Below, one piece after another: positions 1 to 9,217 of a stretch of DNA of 64,000 bases. Position 1 is the first letter of the stretch; every line of letters starts with the position of its first letter. Source of the stretch: Tindallia sp. MSAO_Bac2 (lineage in GTDB: Bacteria > Bacillota > Clostridia > Peptostreptococcales > Tindalliaceae). The stretch lies in assembly GCA_003838145.1 (NCBI GenBank), contig QYZZ01000019.1, positions 1 to 64,000 of the forward strand, in the 5' to 3' direction. The notes under the pieces were generated by a model. It ran no database searches, had not been told where the DNA came from, and worked only from the letters and a program-made list of their open reading frames with translations. The position numbers and the translations under genes were made by a program.

Positions 1-637
1 ATTGCAACGCATCTTCTCCGTTGTTAAACATACTTACTTCAGCACCCGTATGGCCGAGAGAGTCTGAGATGATTTTCGAAAGAAAAGGAGAGTCTTCTGC
101 GACGATTATTTGTTTACCGGCTAGCTTTTCTTTATTTACTTCCTTTAGTTTCTCCATTCCCTGGTTGTATTCGTTTCCACTCAGAGAAACAACTATTTTC
201 TCAAAGTCCACAGAAAGGATGATTTTATCGTCTTTCTTAATCACCCCTGTCACTAAACTGGAATTGGAATAAAGCTCACTCGGCGTTTCCACATCCTTCC
301 AGGATAGCCGGCTAATTCCCATTACCTTATCGATCTCAAAGGCAAATCCTTTCTCATTAAAAAAAGCAACAATGACCTGTCTGTCTGCTTCTTCAAATTC
401 GAACTCTTCACCAAGCACTCTGCTTAAATTAATGACAGGTAATATGTTGCCCCTATGGTTGACAATGCCCTTGACATGGTCGTGAGAATTGGGTACTTTC
501 GTTGTTTTTAACTGAGTTTCGATGCTCTGTATTTTAGCAACGTTGATGGCAAATAAACCTTTTCCAACCTTGAATGTGGCTATTTCCAATTCATTGGTCC
601 CGGATTCTAATAGTATTCCTTTTTTTTCTTTTGTCAT
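1..637 (-). CDS. cheV: CheV-type chemotaxis coupling protein (3' end outside window)
   Basis: Reading the minus strand from the ATG at 637 gives about 212 codons with no stop before the window edge. The first ~150 residues are a CheW-like domain (for example GIVNHRGNILPVINL), which couples receptors to CheA. It is followed by the start of a response-regulator receiver domain with the acidic pocket in IIVAEDSPFLSKIISDSLG. This CheW-REC order is that of CheV, a cytoplasmic adaptor whose receiver is phosphorylated by CheA. The phosphorylated Asp lies beyond the window. A consensus AGGAGGT precedes the start. It is divergent from the sensor kinase. The family assignment is firm; the partner receptors are unknown, although a small chemoreceptor gene lies at 8.4 kb. 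Confidence 0.9.
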   Translation of the reverse strand, partial: MTKEKKGILLESGTNELEIATFKVGKGLFAINVAKIQSIETQLKTTKVPNSHDHVKGIVNHRGNILPVINLSRVLGEEFEFEEADRQVIVAFFNEKGFAFEIDKVMGISRLSWKDVETPSELYSNSSLVTGVIKKDDKIILSVDFEKIVVSLSGNEYNQGMEKLKEVNKEKLAGKQIIVAEDSPFLSKIISDSLGHTGAEVSMFNNGEDALQ

Positions 638-999
638 GAATGGACCTCCTTTTTTGTGATGAAAAAGCAGCGCTGAATTTTAATCATCCTTTCTAACAGG
701 AAGTTGAGGCAACAGGTAAAGTACTGCGCTTAGACATTTAATGGTTAAAGATTATCATTAAATAACAGAATATTCAACAAGAACTTCAGAAACACTTCAG
801 AAACACTTCGGAAATACTTTAGAAAGAGAATTTTTTGATATTTTACAACTTCAAATCGTATTTATGGTAAAATCAGAATATCAATCTGGATCAACAGGCT
901 TTTTTCCCGGCATAAAAAATTCGGGCATTGGTATGGCCATCACTCGGAACTGGTGGAAAGAGAATAAGTCATCAACTGACATGGAAAAGGAGAAAACCA
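638..999. other. Divergent intergenic region cheV / sensor kinase
   Basis: These 362 bases separate two divergent signalling genes. They hold the ribosome binding site of cheV at the left edge, an AT-rich centre, and the four 11-bp tandem repeats listed separately. Short ORFs here (for example 864-1058) lack a good ribosome binding site or overlap the kinase in another frame, so I do not call them genes. I could not place a convincing -35/-10 pair for the kinase. Confidence 0.6.
783..826. repeat. Four tandem 11-bp repeats, ACTTCAGAAAC
   Basis: Four consecutive 11-mers are visible: two perfect ACTTCAGAAAC copies, then ACTTCGGAAAT and ACTTTAGAAAG. An 11-bp period puts each copy on nearly the same face of the helix, as in arrays of regulator binding sites. 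The array lies between divergent cheV and the hybrid kinase, so it could serve either promoter. No binding protein can be named from the sequence. Confidence 0.75.
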
Positions 1000-3465
1000 A
1001 TGAAGAAGATGCGGATCAAAAGAAAATCAACGAAACATCAGCCTCGGATTCCGAATAATATGGAATACTTTCTGTCCTCAATGCTGAATGCTGTTCAGGA
1101 TGGTATAACAGTAAAGGATACAAACCATGTCATCCTGATGCAAAACGAAACTTCCTGCAGTATGAACCAAAACAGAAGTTCGGTAGGCCAGTATTGCTAC
1201 ATGGCTTTCTATGGACGACAGGAACCTTGCGTTAAATGCCATATCCGTGAAGCCAGAAAAACCGGCCAGTTGGTCAAAAAGAAAGAGCTCTTTCACTCAG
1301 AAGGTCCGGAAAGGAAGATTTTTGAAATTTATGCATATCCCCTTCACAATGAAAAAGGAGAAATAGCTGGTACTGTGGAATACCTGCGGGATATTACGGA
1401 ACATATGCAAAGACAAAAACAAATGGAAGCCATCAATGCCATAGGCTTACTGGCAAACGCATCCCTGGATCTGGATACAGTGCTCAGCACCATTCTCAAG
1501 AACACTACCGACCTGGTTGGTGCTTCTGCAGGAATGGTGTTTATTAAAAACCCTTCCACTGGGTTTTTTGAATGGGGAGCTTCTCTTGGTTTGTCCCAAG
1601 AACTTGTGGAATCTCTTCAAAAAGAGCCTATTCATCCCGGAGAAGGACTGACAGGAAGGATTGCCCAAAGGGGACAACTTATTTATATTCCCAAAGATTC
1701 TTCTAACGACTCCAGAGTTGCCCGGCCTGTTGGACGGCAGGAAGGGCTGAACTCCTTCCTGGGTGTACCTATTTTTGCCGGGGATGAAATAATTGGGGTA
1801 CTTAATATTCTCACCCACCCACCCCATATACTGGAGGAAAAAGCAAAGGACATCGTTTCCATTATCAGCGGTCAGATAGGTCTGGCGATCCGAAACGCAC
1901 AGCTTTATAAAGAACAACAGGAAAAAGAACGGGAATCTCATCTCTTGATTTCTCAAATGCAGTTGGGAATGGCTCATCATGAAATAATTTGTGACGAAAA
2001 AGGCACTCCGGTGGACTACCGGTTTTTAAGCATAAACGACAGCTTCGAAGAATTAACCGGACTGCGACGGGAAGACATCGTCGGTAAAACAGTACTGGAA
2101 GCATTGCCGGAAACAGAAGTATATTGGATCAAAACTTATGGAAAAGTAGCCCTTACTGGTGTTACCTCTCAGTTTGAAAACTACTCGGCGGCACTGGGTA
2201 AGTATTTTCGTGTGAACGCGTATTCGCCCCGGTGCGGTCAATTTGCCGTGATTGTGGAAGATGTGACGGAAAAGCGAAAAAATGCCTTGGAGCTAGCTCA
2301 GGCTAAGGAAGAAGCGGAAGCCGCTAATGAGGCTAAATCTCAGTTTTTAGCCAACATGAGTCATGAGCTCCGTACTCCTCTTAATGGTTTAATGGGGATG
2401 ATGCAGCTGCTCCAATCAACCGACCTTACAAAAGAGCAAAGTGAGTACATAAATATGGCTATGGACGGGTTTGCTTCCCTTACATCCGTAGTCGGGGATA
2501 TTCTGAATTACACCAGCCTGGAAAAAACAGAAAAGGTGGTAATGGAAGAGTCTTTTCAGCTGGAAAAATTGCTTGGTGAAGTTGTAAGACTCCATCAGAT
2601 TACCAGCGTTCAAAAAGGAATTTTCCTGACGATGCGTAAGGAAAAGAACTTACCAGAATATTTGATTGGAGATCAATTCAAGCTTAAGCAGATTTTAGGA
2701 AACCTGGTGGGAAATGCAGTAAAATTCACCGAAAAGGGATATGTCCACCTTCTGGCGAAAAAAGCGGAAGAAGAAATCAAAGATGGACGTCTGCAAATCC
2801 AGTTTCAGGTTAAAGACACCGGCATTGGTATTCCTCCGGATAAGATAGACTATATTTTCCAGCAGTTTACCCAGGTAGACGAATCTCATACACGTTCTCA
2901 TGGAGGTCTTGGTCTGGGTCTGGCAACGGCGCAGGAGCAGGCTGCTATGATGGGAGGCTGGATTTCTGCTGACAGCACCCCGGGTCAGGGAAGCACCTTC
3001 ACCCTGACATGTGAGGTGGGCATTATGGAGAAAGAGCACATTCCTGAAATACTTGATTCAGAGGATGTTATTTACCTGAAAATCCCTGAGCTAGAAAACA
3101 AAAGAATATTAGTGGTGGATGATGACTATGCCAACCGGTTTGTGGCTCAGCATCATCTGGAAAAGATGGGTTACCAGGTTGAAGTAGCGGAACAAGGCCA
3201 GGAAGCATTGGAAAAAACGATGCAAAAACCTTTTCACTTAATCATGATGGATTGTCAGATGCCGGTTATGGATGGCTACGAAGCCACCGAGAAGATTCGG
3301 GAAATGGAAAAGGAAACGGGCCGGCAAACTCCCATTGTTGCCATGACGGCCAAGGTCCTGTCGGGAGACCGGGAAAAATGCCTGGAAGCCGGAATGAATG
3401 GTTTTTTAGCCAAGCCTTTCGACAAAAAAACCCTTCAGGAAACCGTGCTATCTTTTTTCAGATAG
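1000..3465 (+). CDS. Hybrid sensor histidine kinase (PAS-GAF-PAS-HisKA-HATPase-REC)
   Basis: An 821-residue cytoplasmic hybrid kinase with no membrane segments. Order: a PAS domain (~15-125) with three clustered cysteines (CX10CXXC), a GAF domain (~135-300), a second PAS (~320-430), a short coiled linker, and HisKA with phosphoacceptor His455 in [15 protein letters not shown]. The HATPase domain has N-box [21 protein letters not shown] and GGLGLGLA, and a C-terminal receiver has Asp751 in [11 protein letters not shown]. The ATG at 1000 is chosen over the ORF-track start at 928 because AAGGAG lies 7 bases upstream. Phosphate presumably passes from His455 to Asp751, and an output protein elsewhere must receive it. 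The ligand is unknown; the Cys-rich PAS could sense redox state or metal (inference). Confidence 0.92.
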   Translation: MKKMRIKRKSTKHQPRIPNNMEYFLSSMLNAVQDGITVKDTNHVILMQNETSCSMNQNRSSVGQYCYMAFYGRQEPCVKCHIREARKTGQLVKKKELFHSEGPERKIFEIYAYPLHNEKGEIAGTVEYLRDITEHMQRQKQMEAINAIGLLANASLDLDTVLSTILKNTTDLVGASAGMVFIKNPSTGFFEWGASLGLSQELVESLQKEPIHPGEGLTGRIAQRGQLIYIPKDSSNDSRVARPVGRQEGLNSFLGVPIFAGDEIIGVLNILTHPPHILEEKAKDIVSIISGQIGLAIRNAQLYKEQQEKERESHLLISQMQLGMAHHEIICDEKGTPVDYRFLSINDSFEELTGLRREDIVGKTVLEALPETEVYWIKTYGKVALTGVTSQFENYSAALGKYFRVNAYSPRCGQFAVIVEDVTEKRKNALELAQAKEEAEAANEAKSQFLANMSHELRTPLNGLMGMMQLLQSTDLTKEQSEYINMAMDGFASLTSVVGDILNYTSLEKTEKVVMEESFQLEKLLGEVVRLHQITSVQKGIFLTMRKEKNLPEYLIGDQFKLKQILGNLVGNAVKFTEKGYVHLLAKKAEEEIKDGRLQIQFQVKDTGIGIPPDKIDYIFQQFTQVDESHTRSHGGLGLGLATAQEQAAMMGGWISADSTPGQGSTFTLTCEVGIMEKEHIPEILDSEDVIYLKIPELENKRILVVDDDYANRFVAQHHLEKMGYQVEVAEQGQEALEKTMQKPFHLIMMDCQMPVMDGYEATEKIREMEKETGRQTPIVAMTAKVLSGDREKCLEAGMNGFLAKPFDKKTLQETVLSFFR

Positions 3466-3545
3466 GGAATATTTAATGTGCAACTCATATATCAGGAGTG
3501 GAGCGGCCAAAATTCTAATTTTCCACAAAAATACTTATTTTCCTC

Positions 3546-3574
3546 TTGACAAAGGTCGCATGACCCTTTATGAT
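3546..3574 (+). promoter_or_regulatory. Sigma-A-type promoter of the TetR gene
   Basis: A perfect -35 TTGACA (3546-3551) is followed after 17 bases by TATGAT (3569-3574). The expected transcription start, near 3581, falls just before the palindromic operator, so a bound repressor would block this promoter. Confidence 0.85.
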
Positions 3575-3583
3575 GAAAGTAAC

Positions 3584-3600
3584 ATACCGACGGTCGGTAT
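3584..3600. promoter_or_regulatory. Palindromic operator ATACCGACGGTCGGTAT (copy 1)
   Basis: Two 8-base arms around one central base form a near-perfect palindrome just downstream of the tetR promoter. TetR proteins typically bind such sites and repress their own genes. An identical 17-mer occurs at 4345-4361. Confidence 0.85.
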
Positions 3601-3621
3601 CCTGTCGAGGAGGTAACAAAA

Positions 3622-4311
3622 ATGACCCACCCTGTAGATCCACAGGAACGAAAAAAAGAATTTATGGAAACTGCCCTGAAGTTATTTAACGAAAAGGGAT
3701 ACGAAAAAACCACCATTAATGACATCATCAAAGCCATGGGTGTTTCAAAAGGTGCATTTTATCACTACTTCGCATCCAAAGAAGATGTGATAGAACAAAT
3801 CTCCGATAATTATGCCCAGCGGGTACTGGGTATGACCAGCCAGCTGGCAGATCGAAAAGACATGAAGGCCGTAGAAAAAATCAACCAGCTTTTTCAGACA
3901 ATTCAGGGGTACAAACGAAGCTCCAGTCAAAAACGAAGTCAAATAAAGCAAATCTTCCAGGATGAGCAAAACCTGAAACTGGAACGAAAAATACTAAATA
4001 AACTGCGAAAGCAAATGGCGGTTTCTCTGGAAAAGATGATCCAGCAAGGGGTAGAGAACAAGGAATTTCGGCAAGTAAACCCCAGGGAGATGACTGAGTT
4101 TCTGCAGTATACCATACAGGGCCTTAACGGTTCCTGTGAAAATCTATATTATGAATATATGACTCAGGAATCACCGGATCATGAAACCTTTCGAAGGCTT
4201 CTGGAGGAAAAACTTCAGTTCTACGAAGAGATTCTGGCCCAAATTTTTCAGGTACCACCCGGGACCATCCAACTGAAAGATGCTTATCTGAACCGCTATC
4301 TGGAGCGCTGA
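3622..4311 (+). CDS. TetR/AcrR family transcriptional regulator
   Basis: A 229-residue protein with a classic TetR N-terminal helix-turn-helix: TTINDIIKAMGVSKGAFYHYF at about residues 33-55, then a helical ligand-binding domain. GAGGAGGT lies 7 bases before the ATG. The gene sits between two identical palindromes, one inside its own promoter and one ahead of the phosphotransferase/MFS genes. The inferred role is an autoregulated repressor of that operon, released by a small hydrophobic compound, probably the compound that the enzyme modifies or the pump exports. The ligand cannot be read from the sequence. Confidence 0.92.
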   Translation: MTHPVDPQERKKEFMETALKLFNEKGYEKTTINDIIKAMGVSKGAFYHYFASKEDVIEQISDNYAQRVLGMTSQLADRKDMKAVEKINQLFQTIQGYKRSSSQKRSQIKQIFQDEQNLKLERKILNKLRKQMAVSLEKMIQQGVENKEFRQVNPREMTEFLQYTIQGLNGSCENLYYEYMTQESPDHETFRRLLEEKLQFYEEILAQIFQVPPGTIQLKDAYLNRYLER

Positions 4312-4344
4312 CTACGCTCCACTCCATTTTTTTTAAATATATAC

Positions 4345-4361
4345 ATACCGACGGTCGGTAT
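4345..4361. promoter_or_regulatory. Palindromic operator (copy 2), ahead of the phosphotransferase gene
   Basis: The same 17-mer as at 3584-3600, here between the tetR stop and the next gene. It links the TetR protein to control of the phosphotransferase and MFS genes. Candidate -10 elements occur on both sides (AT-rich 4334-4345; TATAAT at 4418-4423 with a weak TTATTC -35), so its exact position relative to the promoter is unresolved. Confidence 0.8.
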
Positions 4362-4472
4362 CTAAGGTGAATCAGATTCTCAATACATAATTTTTTATTC
4401 AAATATAACCTAACCCTTATAATCTAACCCGCTAAAAAGGGTAAAAGAACCATGAACAAGGAGGAAAAAGAA

Positions 4473-7082
4473 ATGAAAAACCTGTATGTAAAAAACCTGA
4501 ACCAAATCCGTAAAGAAGACATTGCCACCGTAGGAGGCAAAGGAGCTAACCTGGGAGAAATGCTGAGCGCCGGCCTTCCGGTTCCTGGCGGCTTTGTATT
4601 GCTGACCAGCGCCTATAAGCAGTTTGTCAAAACCAACAGCCTTGAGCAAAAGATTACCCGACTGTTGCAGGAACTTGACACCAACAGCACCATGACCCTG
4701 GAGACGGCTGCCAGCATGATCGAAGAATGGTTTCTTGCCGGTGAAATACCTTCAGAAGTGATCCAAGAAGTGGAAGACATCTATCGCTCTCAGGGAGAAC
4801 CGGTAACAGCGGTCCGATCTTCTGCCACCGCCGAAGACCTTCCCGGCATGTCTTTTGCCGGCCAGTATTCCACTTTCCTCAATGTGCAGGGCCTGGAATC
4901 TCTCCTAAAAGCTATTAAAGAATGCTGGGCTTCTCTATGGAACAGCCGGGCTCTTTCCTATCGGATGAAGCAGGGCGTTTCCAACGACGGATTGGCCCAT
5001 GGGGTAGTGGTTCAGCATCTGATACCCTCAGAAAAATCCGGAATCCTTTTCACTGCCAATCCGGTAAACGGCCGCCGAGACCAAATGCTTCTCAACAGCT
5101 CCTGGGGTTTGGGCGAAGCCATTGTTGGCGGGGAAGTCACCCCGGATCAGTGGGTAGTGCAAAAATCGGATGGTTCCTTTGTGGAAGCCACCACCGCCGT
5201 TAAAGAAGTGATGACGGTTCGTCGGGAACATGGCATCGAACTGGTGCCGGTAGCTGAAGATCTGAAAGAAACGGTTACTTTGAACAAAGAAGAAGTGGAC
5301 ATCCTTCGACAACTGTGCCTGAAGGCAGAAGCATATTTTGGAAGCCCGCAGGATCTGGAGTGGGCTTATGCAGACGGCACTTTTTACCTGGTTCAGTCGC
5401 GGCCCATTACTTCCCTGTTCCACCAGCCGGAAACCAAACCTGGCCGGGAGGGGCTGCGGGTCTTCATGAATATGAACCTATATTCACAGGCTATGAAAGA
5501 GCCTTTTACGCCTATGGGAGCTCAGGTTGTTGAGGACATGGTTCGGGATATCATACGCCGTATGGGCAAAAAAGATCCAAGAGATCCGGAAACCCTCTGG
5601 TTCCTGCAAAACCTGAATGGAAGGTTTTTTATCGATATGACTGAAATGCTGCGCAATCCGAAAACCTGGCGTAAGTTCGATAGCAATCCGGCGGATAAGG
5701 ATCCGGTGACTTCCCTGGCAATGTTACAGTTGCTGGAACGGGAAAGAGAAGAGATAACCAGCCTGAAAGGCGCAAACTTTTTCAAGGCTTTGAATCGGCG
5801 CACCCTTGCCTACGGACTGGGCGCTCTTAAGAAAATAAAGGTTGGGAAAAAATCCGCCGCTGCCGGTCGGGAAGCAGCCGTCGCCTACGGAGAAGATATG
5901 GTGAAAGATCTTTACCTCAAGGCGGAAAATTTAAAAAGCCTGGAGGAACGGATTCTATTCATCGAAACCAGCGCAGCAGATTTATTTCTCAAAGGGTTTG
6001 AGGTAGTCTTTTTCGTATCTGCTTCTTCCAACTATTTGAAAAAAGCTAAAAAGCTGATGGAAACCTGCATGACAGATCTGTCAGACCTGCATCTGGTAGA
6101 AAAAGCAGTGCCTCACAGCGTGACAACGGAAATGGGGATGGCCATCCTGAAAATGGCCCGGGATCTTGATGCACAGGGTCGACGGGCGGATTTGAACAGC
6201 CCGGAGCTGGCGGATTTCCTGAAAACCTACGGTCACCGAAACAGCATCGAATTGGATGTGGGGATTCCAACCTGGAAAGAAGAGCCAGCCTACGTGGTGG
6301 ATTTGATTAATACCTACATTGACAGCAAAACCTACGACGAAGGAATAAGACGTTTTGAAAAATCCCGGGAAGAAGCAGAGGCAGCAGTTCATCGGATTCG
6401 TCAGGCTATGGAAAGAGCGGGAGAGAAGAAGAAAGCCCAAAAAGTCTATAGGCTTCTTACGGATTTTCGGGCCATGTTTGGCATCCGGGAGCTGCCTAAA
6501 TTTTATCTGCGCCATGGGCTGACCCTTTACCGGAACGTGATTATGGATATGGGCAAAGAATTGGCGAAAGAAGGGCGCCTAAAGAATCCGGAAGATGTGT
6601 TCTTCATTACTTTCCCGGATATTCGCTCCCATAAGGACCTCGAGGCAGTAGCCGCGAAAAACAGGGAATCCTACAACCTGGAAATGAATCGGATGGCGCC
6701 CCGTGTGCTTACCAGCACCGGTGAAAGCATCCACGCTCCCGTCATGAAGGCAGGAGAAAATGCGCTAATGGGCATCCCGGTTTCACCGGGTGTTACAGAA
6801 GGTCGGGTTCGGGTCCTTTATCATCCGGAAGAAGGCCAGTCTCTGGAAGTGGGAGATATTTTGGTCACTACCGGCACTAACCCTTCCTGGACGCCTCTAT
6901 TCATGAAACTGGGAGGATTGATAATGGAAACCGGTGGACCTATTTCTCACGGTTCCGTGGTAGCCCGTGAATACGGTTTGCCGGCGGTGGCAGGCGTTGT
7001 CAATGCCACCCGGCAGCTGAAGGATGGCCAGCGGGTCCGCATTAACGGTGAAACCGGCAGCGTGGAGCTGCTGGGTGTTTAA
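4473..7082 (+). CDS. Rifampin phosphotransferase-like / PEP-synthase-type dikinase
   Basis: An 869-residue protein with an N-terminal ATP-grasp PEP/pyruvate-binding domain (~1-315; VGGKGANLGEML, AVRSSATAEDLPGMSFAGQ). A long helical middle domain (~330-770) follows, then a C-terminal swivelling phosphohistidine domain with His826 in GGPISHGSVVAREYGLPA. There is no C-terminal TIM barrel, so it is not a true PEP synthase or PPDK. The architecture and the SHG-VVAREYG motif match rifampin phosphotransferases, which move the ATP beta-phosphate to the drug. ATG 4473 is chosen because AAGGAGG ends 8 bases upstream. A TetR gene precedes it and an MFS gene follows 12 bases later, so a drug-response operon is likely. 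Many homologues are uncharacterised, so activity on rifampin is not certain. Confidence 0.78.
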   Translation: MKNLYVKNLNQIRKEDIATVGGKGANLGEMLSAGLPVPGGFVLLTSAYKQFVKTNSLEQKITRLLQELDTNSTMTLETAASMIEEWFLAGEIPSEVIQEVEDIYRSQGEPVTAVRSSATAEDLPGMSFAGQYSTFLNVQGLESLLKAIKECWASLWNSRALSYRMKQGVSNDGLAHGVVVQHLIPSEKSGILFTANPVNGRRDQMLLNSSWGLGEAIVGGEVTPDQWVVQKSDGSFVEATTAVKEVMTVRREHGIELVPVAEDLKETVTLNKEEVDILRQLCLKAEAYFGSPQDLEWAYADGTFYLVQSRPITSLFHQPETKPGREGLRVFMNMNLYSQAMKEPFTPMGAQVVEDMVRDIIRRMGKKDPRDPETLWFLQNLNGRFFIDMTEMLRNPKTWRKFDSNPADKDPVTSLAMLQLLEREREEITSLKGANFFKALNRRTLAYGLGALKKIKVGKKSAAAGREAAVAYGEDMVKDLYLKAENLKSLEERILFIETSAADLFLKGFEVVFFVSASSNYLKKAKKLMETCMTDLSDLHLVEKAVPHSVTTEMGMAILKMARDLDAQGRRADLNSPELADFLKTYGHRNSIELDVGIPTWKEEPAYVVDLINTYIDSKTYDEGIRRFEKSREEAEAAVHRIRQAMERAGEKKKAQKVYRLLTDFRAMFGIRELPKFYLRHGLTLYRNVIMDMGKELAKEGRLKNPEDVFFITFPDIRSHKDLEAVAAKNRESYNLEMNRMAPRVLTSTGESIHAPVMKAGENALMGIPVSPGVTEGRVRVLYHPEEGQSLEVGDILVTTGTNPSWTPLFMKLGGLIMETGGPISHGSVVAREYGLPAVAGVVNATRQLKDGQRVRINGETGSVELLGV

Positions 7083-7094
7083 GGAGGAAGAATC

Positions 7095-8276
7095 ATGAAA
7101 AAACAACCCTTAGGGATTCTTTACGCCGGTATAGCTCTGGCTATGGTAGGCTACGGAATTGCTATGCCCCTCTTTCCTTTTTACATCGAAGCCTTTGGCG
7201 GCAGGGGGCTTCATCTGGGACTTCTGGTTGCTTCCTACGGCCTGATGCAGCTTCTCTTTGCTCCGGTGTGGGGGGCGCTGTCAGACACCTACGGTCGTAA
7301 ACCCTTTCTCCTGCTGGGTATGGCGGGTCTAAGCCTTGGAATGATTTTGATGGGATTGGCTTCCCGTCTCTGGATGCTTTACGCGGCTCAGATTATGGCA
7401 GGCGCCCTCTCCTGTGCTACTTACCCGGCGGCCATGGCTATGGTCAGCGATCTTTACTCCAATGAACAGCGAAGCGCCGCCATGGGTCGGGTGGGGGCTG
7501 CCGCTGGTCTGGGAGTCATTCTGGGTCCGGGCCTTGGCGGGATTACGGCCTTCCACTCCCTGTCCGCTCCATTTTTTATCGCCGGCGGATTCTGTCTGCT
7601 GACGTTTCTGCTGATGTTTCTGGTACTGGAAGAGTCCCTGGAACCGGCACAACGGAAAACCAGCTCTCAGACAACGATTTTTCCATCACCTGCAACATTT
7701 CTCCGCTCCATGACAGGACCGCTGGGCTTCGGATTCTTGGCTGCCTTCTCCATTAATTTTGGAAAATCAGGTTTTACCAGCGTGTACGGTCTATTTTCAC
7801 TGGAAAAGTTTGGCTATGGCCCTCAGGAAGTGGGATTGATCCTCATGCTCATGAGCGTAATGTATGCCTTAGCCCAGGGAGTGCTGGTGGCGCCCCTGAT
7901 TAAGAAATGGGGAGAAACCACCCTGATCCGAATGATCTTCCCCTGCGTGTCCCTGGGATTTGTTCTGATTCTGCTTGCCAATAATACTTTGACACTGGTG
8001 CTGTCCATCAGCTTTTTCATGCTGGCCATGGCCCTGCTGAAGCCAACGACCCTATCTTACCTGTCCCGGAGGACAGCGGGCAGTCAGGGAGCTGCCATGG
8101 GTATGGCAGAATCCTTTATGAGCATGGGGCGGATTGTGGGTCCTTTATGGGCCGGTCTCATCTTCGATATTAATCTTCACCTGCCTTATCTCAGCGGTGC
8201 GATTTTCTTTGCGGTACTTTGCCTCATGAGTCTTCGTCAGGTACGGGCCCGAAACTCTTATCTGGCTTCCGAGTGA
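7095..8276 (+). CDS. MFS transporter, probable drug efflux
   Basis: A 393-residue, 12-helix major facilitator. The loop between helices 2 and 3 carries GALSDTYGRKPFLLLG, the classic MFS signature, and helix 5 has a glycine-rich stretch (GLGVILGPGLGGI) resembling the antiporter motif of drug-efflux families. AAGGAGG precedes the ATG, and the gene starts 12 bases after the phosphotransferase stop, so the two are co-transcribed. The likely role is export of the compound sensed by the TetR protein. The substrate is unknown. Confidence 0.88.
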   Translation: MKKQPLGILYAGIALAMVGYGIAMPLFPFYIEAFGGRGLHLGLLVASYGLMQLLFAPVWGALSDTYGRKPFLLLGMAGLSLGMILMGLASRLWMLYAAQIMAGALSCATYPAAMAMVSDLYSNEQRSAAMGRVGAAAGLGVILGPGLGGITAFHSLSAPFFIAGGFCLLTFLLMFLVLEESLEPAQRKTSSQTTIFPSPATFLRSMTGPLGFGFLAAFSINFGKSGFTSVYGLFSLEKFGYGPQEVGLILMLMSVMYALAQGVLVAPLIKKWGETTLIRMIFPCVSLGFVLILLANNTLTLVLSISFFMLAMALLKPTTLSYLSRRTAGSQGAAMGMAESFMSMGRIVGPLWAGLIFDINLHLPYLSGAIFFAVLCLMSLRQVRARNSYLASE

Positions 8277-8284
8277 ATAATATC

Positions 8285-8308
8285 TTTGTCCTTAAAACGA
8301 AGGACAAA
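8285..8308. terminator. Hairpin after the MFS gene
   Basis: TTTGTCCTT and AAGGACAAA form a 9-bp perfect stem with a 6-base loop, 8 bases after the MFS stop. There is no long T-run after it, so termination may be weak. Confidence 0.5.
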
Positions 8309-8411
8309 TGTTTACCTTCTTCTATTATGAATAATCTGATAGAATATAGCTTGTGTCAGACAGGCAGAAACATAAACCTGCATTAATACATAATTGGATG
8401 GAGGGAAAACA

Positions 8412-9215
8412 TTGAAAATAGGCATAATTGGTGGCGGAGCTGGGGGATGTTCAATACTAAAGGCCCTCAACAAAATGGAAGAAGTCGAAATTACCGGCAT
8501 TTCTGATATTGACCCTGAAGCACCGGGCATGCAGATGGCAAAAGAGAATCAATTGTTTTACACTACGGAGATCAGTGAACTTTTTAAAAAGGAATCTGAT
8601 ATTATCATCGAAGCTACCGGGGTAGCGCAAGTGAAAAAAATAGTGGAAGAGCTTAACACTGACAATGTGGTGATCATGGACAGTGAAGCAGCTAAGTTGA
8701 TGATGCTGCTGGTTGAAAATGAAGAACAACTTTTGGAGAAGATTAACAGACAGATGGGTGAGGTTAATGAAGTGCGTGTGATGACCCAGGAAAGTATTGA
8801 TGAAATGAATGGCAGCATTCAACAGACTGCCGCCATGAGTGAAACCCTGAGCGATTTTGCCAATAAAACCATTCAAATGGTTCAGGAGACGGATGAAACG
8901 CTAAGGACAATGTCGCAAATAACCAAACAAACCAATATTCTGGGATTGAATGCTTCCATTGAAGCCACCCGGGCTGGAAAGCATGGTGGCGGTTTTGCTG
9001 TGGTAGCCAAAGAGGTGCAAAAATTGGCGGGGAATAGCGAAGCCTTCGCAAAGCAAATTAGTGGAAGCCTTGGGACCATCAAAGATGAAGTTAATCAGGT
9101 TTTCCGTCAAATACAGATTCTTAAGGAAGCCACCAATGAACAGTTGGAAACCGGAAACCGTCTTCAGGAAGTAGTGAGGCGATTAAGCCAAAACATAGTA
9201 GAAATGGAAGGCTGA
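8412..9215 (+). CDS. Soluble methyl-accepting chemotaxis protein with Rossmann-fold sensor domain
   Basis: A 267-residue protein with two parts. Residues 1-~105 form a dinucleotide-binding fold ([19 protein letters not shown]; acidic residues ending strand 2 in ISDIDPEA; later DIIIEATG), as in homoserine or aspartate dehydrogenase N-domains. Residues ~110-267 are a chemoreceptor signalling hairpin with the tip [16 protein letters not shown], which contacts CheA/CheW. There are no membrane segments and no catalytic dehydrogenase half. The TTG at 8412 is preferred because GGAGGG sits 6 bases upstream and the ATG at 8394 overlaps that site. The inferred role is cytoplasmic sensing of NAD(H)/NADP(H) or a related metabolite, passed to the chemotaxis machinery. 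It stands alone. Confidence 0.85.
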   Translation: MKIGIIGGGAGGCSILKALNKMEEVEITGISDIDPEAPGMQMAKENQLFYTTEISELFKKESDIIIEATGVAQVKKIVEELNTDNVVIMDSEAAKLMMLLVENEEQLLEKINRQMGEVNEVRVMTQESIDEMNGSIQQTAAMSETLSDFANKTIQMVQETDETLRTMSQITKQTNILGLNASIEATRAGKHGGGFAVVAKEVQKLAGNSEAFAKQISGSLGTIKDEVNQVFRQIQILKEATNEQLETGNRLQEVVRRLSQNIVEMEG

Positions 9216-9217
9216 TT

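Noticed and set aside
783-826. CRISPR array
   Set aside because: The 11-bp repeats are contiguous with no spacers and there are no cas genes.
1447-1980. 177-residue minus-strand ORF inside the sensor kinase
   Set aside because: It is antisense to the GAF domain; low-complexity and without a ribosome binding site.
4473-7082. PEP synthase (PpsA) as the name for the dikinase
   Set aside because: The C-terminal TIM barrel that follows the phosphohistidine domain in PpsA and PPDK is missing; the histidine domain ends the protein.
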